Source: Photorhabdus noenieputensis
GTDB lineage: Bacteria; Pseudomonadota; Gammaproteobacteria; Enterobacterales; Enterobacteriaceae
Direction: 5' to 3'
NCBI RefSeq assembly: GCF_018448935.1
Contig: NZ_RCWC01000008.1
Coordinates: forward strand, 1-64,000
DNA: 64,000 nucleotides
Shown here piece after piece: positions 61,862-64,000 of the stretch (its first letter is position 1; every line of letters starts with the position of its first letter). Both the position numbers and the translations under genes were made by a program. The notes under the pieces are model-generated. The model did not search any database. It saw only the letters and a program-made list of their open reading frames with translations, and had not been told where the DNA came from.

Positions 61862-62459
61862 CTCAGTGACAAAGCAACAATTAGACACCCTCACCATCGA
61901 TAAAATTACGCAAAGTATCATTATCATCTCAGTCGGCACAGTTTTTTACCGACTACAAGAGGGTGAACACGGAGGCAGTGGCGTATTCTTTAACCTCGAT
62001 GGAGAACATACCCGGTACGGGTTAACGAACGGCACAGTTGGTAATTTATATCTTGCCAACTCGCCAAGAACATCGATGAAGGAGGTGTTTCAAAGTCTGC
62101 CAGCCATAACAGACCGGGAACTGGATGGGTACCATATGGCTACATTAGTGACAGAGAAAGATTTACGCATTGTAGACATTACCCGGCTTGCGCCGAAAAT
62201 GCATATCACCGCCCATCAGCTAACTGGCACAGACTATCGGATCACACAGCAACTCGCGGCGAAGCTGTCACCGCACGCGGATGGGCTGGCCTACATGTCC
62301 AACGTCACGCTTGAGCCTTGCATCGTGCTCTGGCATGACGAGCCTTCTGGTAAAGACGTGATACGCACCGAAGAACTTAAAGTGCTCAGGGAATTTGAGT
62401 ATGAAGGAGAAATTGCCGAAGATATCCTGGTGAACGACCTGGATATCCCCGTAATATGA
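61833..62459 (+). CDS. RES-domain protein (NAD-directed toxin type)
   Basis: The 208-residue protein has the RES family features: VFYRLQEGEHGGSGVFFN (Arg near the start of the domain), then HTRYGLTNGTVGNLYLANSP, RTSMKEVF, and a conserved Ser/Glu-rich end. RES toxins of the RES-Xre systems consume NAD+. GTG start with AGGAG six bases upstream. Usually the Xre antitoxin gene precedes RES on the same strand. Here the only HTH gene is convergent at 62500. Confidence 0.72.
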   Translation: MVTKSEASPDSVTKQQLDTLTIDKITQSIIIISVGTVFYRLQEGEHGGSGVFFNLDGEHTRYGLTNGTVGNLYLANSPRTSMKEVFQSLPAITDRELDGYHMATLVTEKDLRIVDITRLAPKMHITAHQLTGTDYRITQQLAAKLSPHADGLAYMSNVTLEPCIVLWHDEPSGKDVIRTEELKVLREFEYEGEIAEDILVNDLDIPVI

Positions 62460-62460
62460 C

Positions 62461-62499
62461 AAAAGGGGGAGCTAGCATGTGCCTGTTCCCCTTCTTTAT
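62461..62499. terminator. Terminator between RES and HTH genes
   Basis: AAGGGG and CCCCTT form a stem with a long loop, followed on the plus strand by CTTTATTT. It separates the convergent RES and HTH genes. Confidence 0.6.
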
Positions 62500-63189
62500 T
62501 TATGCAGCATCTTGAGTGCCAAACAACTTGGCTAAGCGGATTATCTGTTGAAGCTTATCATCCGAAACATCCTCTCTCAGCAAATCAATAACAGTGAACT
62601 CTTGACCTTCTGGTAAACGATGATCCAGTACATTACGTTTCTGCACGAAAAATCCGTACTGCATCACACCGCTAAAGTGATTGAGATGAAACAGAATCTC
62701 CGCCACCCCCCTGAGCACACCTTTTTCGCCTTTGCTTTCATCATCGGTGAACTGAAAAGCCGGATAAATAAACTCACCATCGTATTCCAAGGCCAGTAAT
62801 TTACCGGTGTCCTTTTTCTTTTTAACGGTTACTTTACTGACACCTAGCAAACTCGCCACCTCGGCCGAATTTAACACACCGCCGTTTTCACGCACATTAT
62901 CAAAAAAGCGCGCTCGGCTACGCACACGATTGAGTAACCTCTTCTTTTCCGGCGTCAGTTCAGCAAGCGCCCGTGCCGGTATCGCCAAAAACAACATATT
63001 CATCAGAAACTGATTATCCGGCAACGCTAGCTGACGCTTGATGTTAGCCTTACCTTTACTGCGAATACCATCAGCCAGTTCCTTAATAATATTCTCAAGG
63101 CGATCAGCCGCGGCATTAGCGTCGTCATACTCATCATGAGGTGCCGACACGTTATTATCGAATCTGGTTTTCCTATACAAAGTTTGCAT
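62500..63189 (-). CDS. HTH DNA-binding protein, possible antitoxin of the RES toxin
   Basis: The 229-residue protein has a helical N-terminal half (AAADRLENIIKELADGIRSK). A helix-turn-helix follows in the middle (LNSAEVASLLGVSKVTVKKK), then a C-terminal region (VIDLLREDVSDDKLQQIIRLA) whose 'I-D-L-L...' pattern recalls the toxin-binding end of Xre/MbcA/ParS antitoxins. Start set at MQTLYRK; the 21 upstream codons encode a chance hydrophobic stretch. It faces the RES gene tail to tail, an unusual arrangement. The antitoxin role is an inference. Confidence 0.6.
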   Translation of the reverse strand: MQTLYRKTRFDNNVSAPHDEYDDANAAADRLENIIKELADGIRSKGKANIKRQLALPDNQFLMNMLFLAIPARALAELTPEKKRLLNRVRSRARFFDNVRENGGVLNSAEVASLLGVSKVTVKKKKDTGKLLALEYDGEFIYPAFQFTDDESKGEKGVLRGVAEILFHLNHFSGVMQYGFFVQKRNVLDHRLPEGQEFTVIDLLREDVSDDKLQQIIRLAKLFGTQDAA

Positions 63190-63368
63190 GACGCACCTCA
63201 AGTTAACGATTGATATAATCAAGAATATACATACAATCGTTAACCAATGCAAATTTTAATCAGTCTGTACACTAACTTAACCTGAAGTTTGCTTAAGAAG
63301 GGAACCAAGTGCCTGAGGCACGATCAAAGTTTTTGTCAAAGAAAACAAAATCGTGGAGATCCTCAGGC

Positions 63369-64000
63369 ATGTTTAATTTAGAAGAACTTTACTGCTGCAT
63401 CGATGACTTTTGCCAAAAATTTATTCCTCTCTGGCATCAACAGTTAATTGAACATGGTTTGCTCAAACGTCGCCGCGAAGCTTCCCTTTCTCTCAGTGAA
63501 GTCATGACGATACTCATTTTGTTCCACATGAGCCATTATCGTGATTTTAAAACGTTTTATATTCAGCATGTTAAACACTATCTTCAGGCCGATTTTCCCC
63601 GGTTGGTCAGCTACACCCGGATGTTAACCTTGAAGCAAAGGGCGCTCATTCCCCTCTGTGCTTTTCTTTCGTCACGCAAGGCTGAAACCCAGGGGATCGC
63701 TTTTATTGATTCAACCAAAATTACCGTTTGCCACAATCTCCGTATTCCCGTCATCGCGTATTTCAGGGCGTCGCACAGCGAGGGAAAACGAGTACAGGCT
63801 GGTTTTATGGCTTTAAACTTCATCGGGTTATCAATGATTGTGGTGAACTTTTGGCGGTTAAGTTGACCTCAGGAAATAAAGATGATCGTCATCCCGTCAA
63901 AGCACTGGTACAAGGGTTAACAGGGTGTTTGTATGGCGATAAAGGGTATTGTCACAGGCTTTGTGCGATGAACTGGAAGAAGAAGGAATAACGTTAATCA
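63369..64000 (+). pseudogene. IS982-type transposase with two frameshifts (cut by window edge)
   Basis: The text FNLEELYCCIDDFCQKFIP, LSEVMTILILFHMSHYRDFK, IAFIDSTKITVCHNLRI is IS982-family transposase. The family sequence then continues in another frame (SRHRVFQGVAQRGKTSTGWF, GFKLHRVINDCGELLAVK, GNKDDRHPV, LYGDKGY), and after Y in a third (SQALCDELEEEGITLI). One base appears to be missing near 63747 and another near 63949. The element is probably inactive here. Confidence 0.85.

Noticed and set aside
1-64000. CRISPR arrays, rRNA and tRNA genes
   Set aside because: No regularly spaced repeats of 25-40 bp and no cloverleaf or rRNA sequence were recognised; all repeats found are ERIC copies or short tandem units.

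Overview
The window looks like a chromosome segment of Photorhabdus (Enterobacterales; insect pathogen and nematode symbiont). The best single clue is the phenylalanine ammonia-lyase gene at 33412-35010, which matches StlA, the first enzyme of the Photorhabdus stilbene pathway. Four full 127-bp ERIC elements, an Rhs giant, a TC-type chitinase, the E. coli-like order bioD2-mlc-ynfL-ynfM and AT-rich spacers fit the same genus. All calls come from reading the sequence; no database search was run.

Layout. 1-400: end of an IS5-type transposase beside a severed chitinase-like tail. 0.6-12.1 kb: a 1148-residue molybdopterin/ferredoxin-reductase fusion, a RhiA homologue, an omega-amino-acid:pyruvate aminotransferase, an unusual ThDP enzyme, a blasticidin-S-deaminase-like protein and an exported P1 peptidase. 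12.2-16.6 kb: a DUF4184 membrane protein, a small exported protein, two decayed toxin-antitoxin loci (phd-doc and parD-parE), an exported cupin and a beta-carbonic anhydrase. 17.0-26.3 kb: a complete hydroxyproline utilisation island, with permease, semialdehyde dehydrogenase, pyrroline-hydroxycarboxylate deaminase and a PAS-AraC regulator on the minus strand, and the epimerase plus three dehydrogenase subunits on the plus strand. 26.4-31.2 kb: second P1 peptidase, AHL-lactonase-type metallohydrolase, methyltransferase, FAD monooxygenase. 31.3-36.8 kb: chitinase, stlA with a TyrR box upstream, ydfG, ynfB and a DUF1161 gene. 37-45 kb: an aegerolysin-like/phosphoesterase lipoprotein, IS630 debris, bioD2, mlc, ynfL, ynfM. 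46.1-46.7 kb: mazEF with an inverted-repeat operator.

Two minus-strand operons are the most original content. The 51.6-46.9 kb unit encodes three consecutive putative metal-dependent oxygenases (one JmjC/cupin-8-like, two paralogous cupins), all ending in HEAT-like repeats. They are followed by a 60-residue peptide with a strong ribosome site and an SDR reductase, an arrangement that suggests peptide modification (a RiPP-like system). The 61.1-52.0 kb unit runs ketosynthase, MaoC-type dehydratase, acyl carrier protein, two unrecognised proteins, then a 1625-residue Rhs protein with a hydrophobic C-terminus. This suggests that a dedicated acyl chain is made together with a toxin-like giant.

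The right end holds a RES-type toxin facing an HTH protein, and an IS982-type transposase broken by two single-base deletions. No rRNA, tRNA or CRISPR array was seen.
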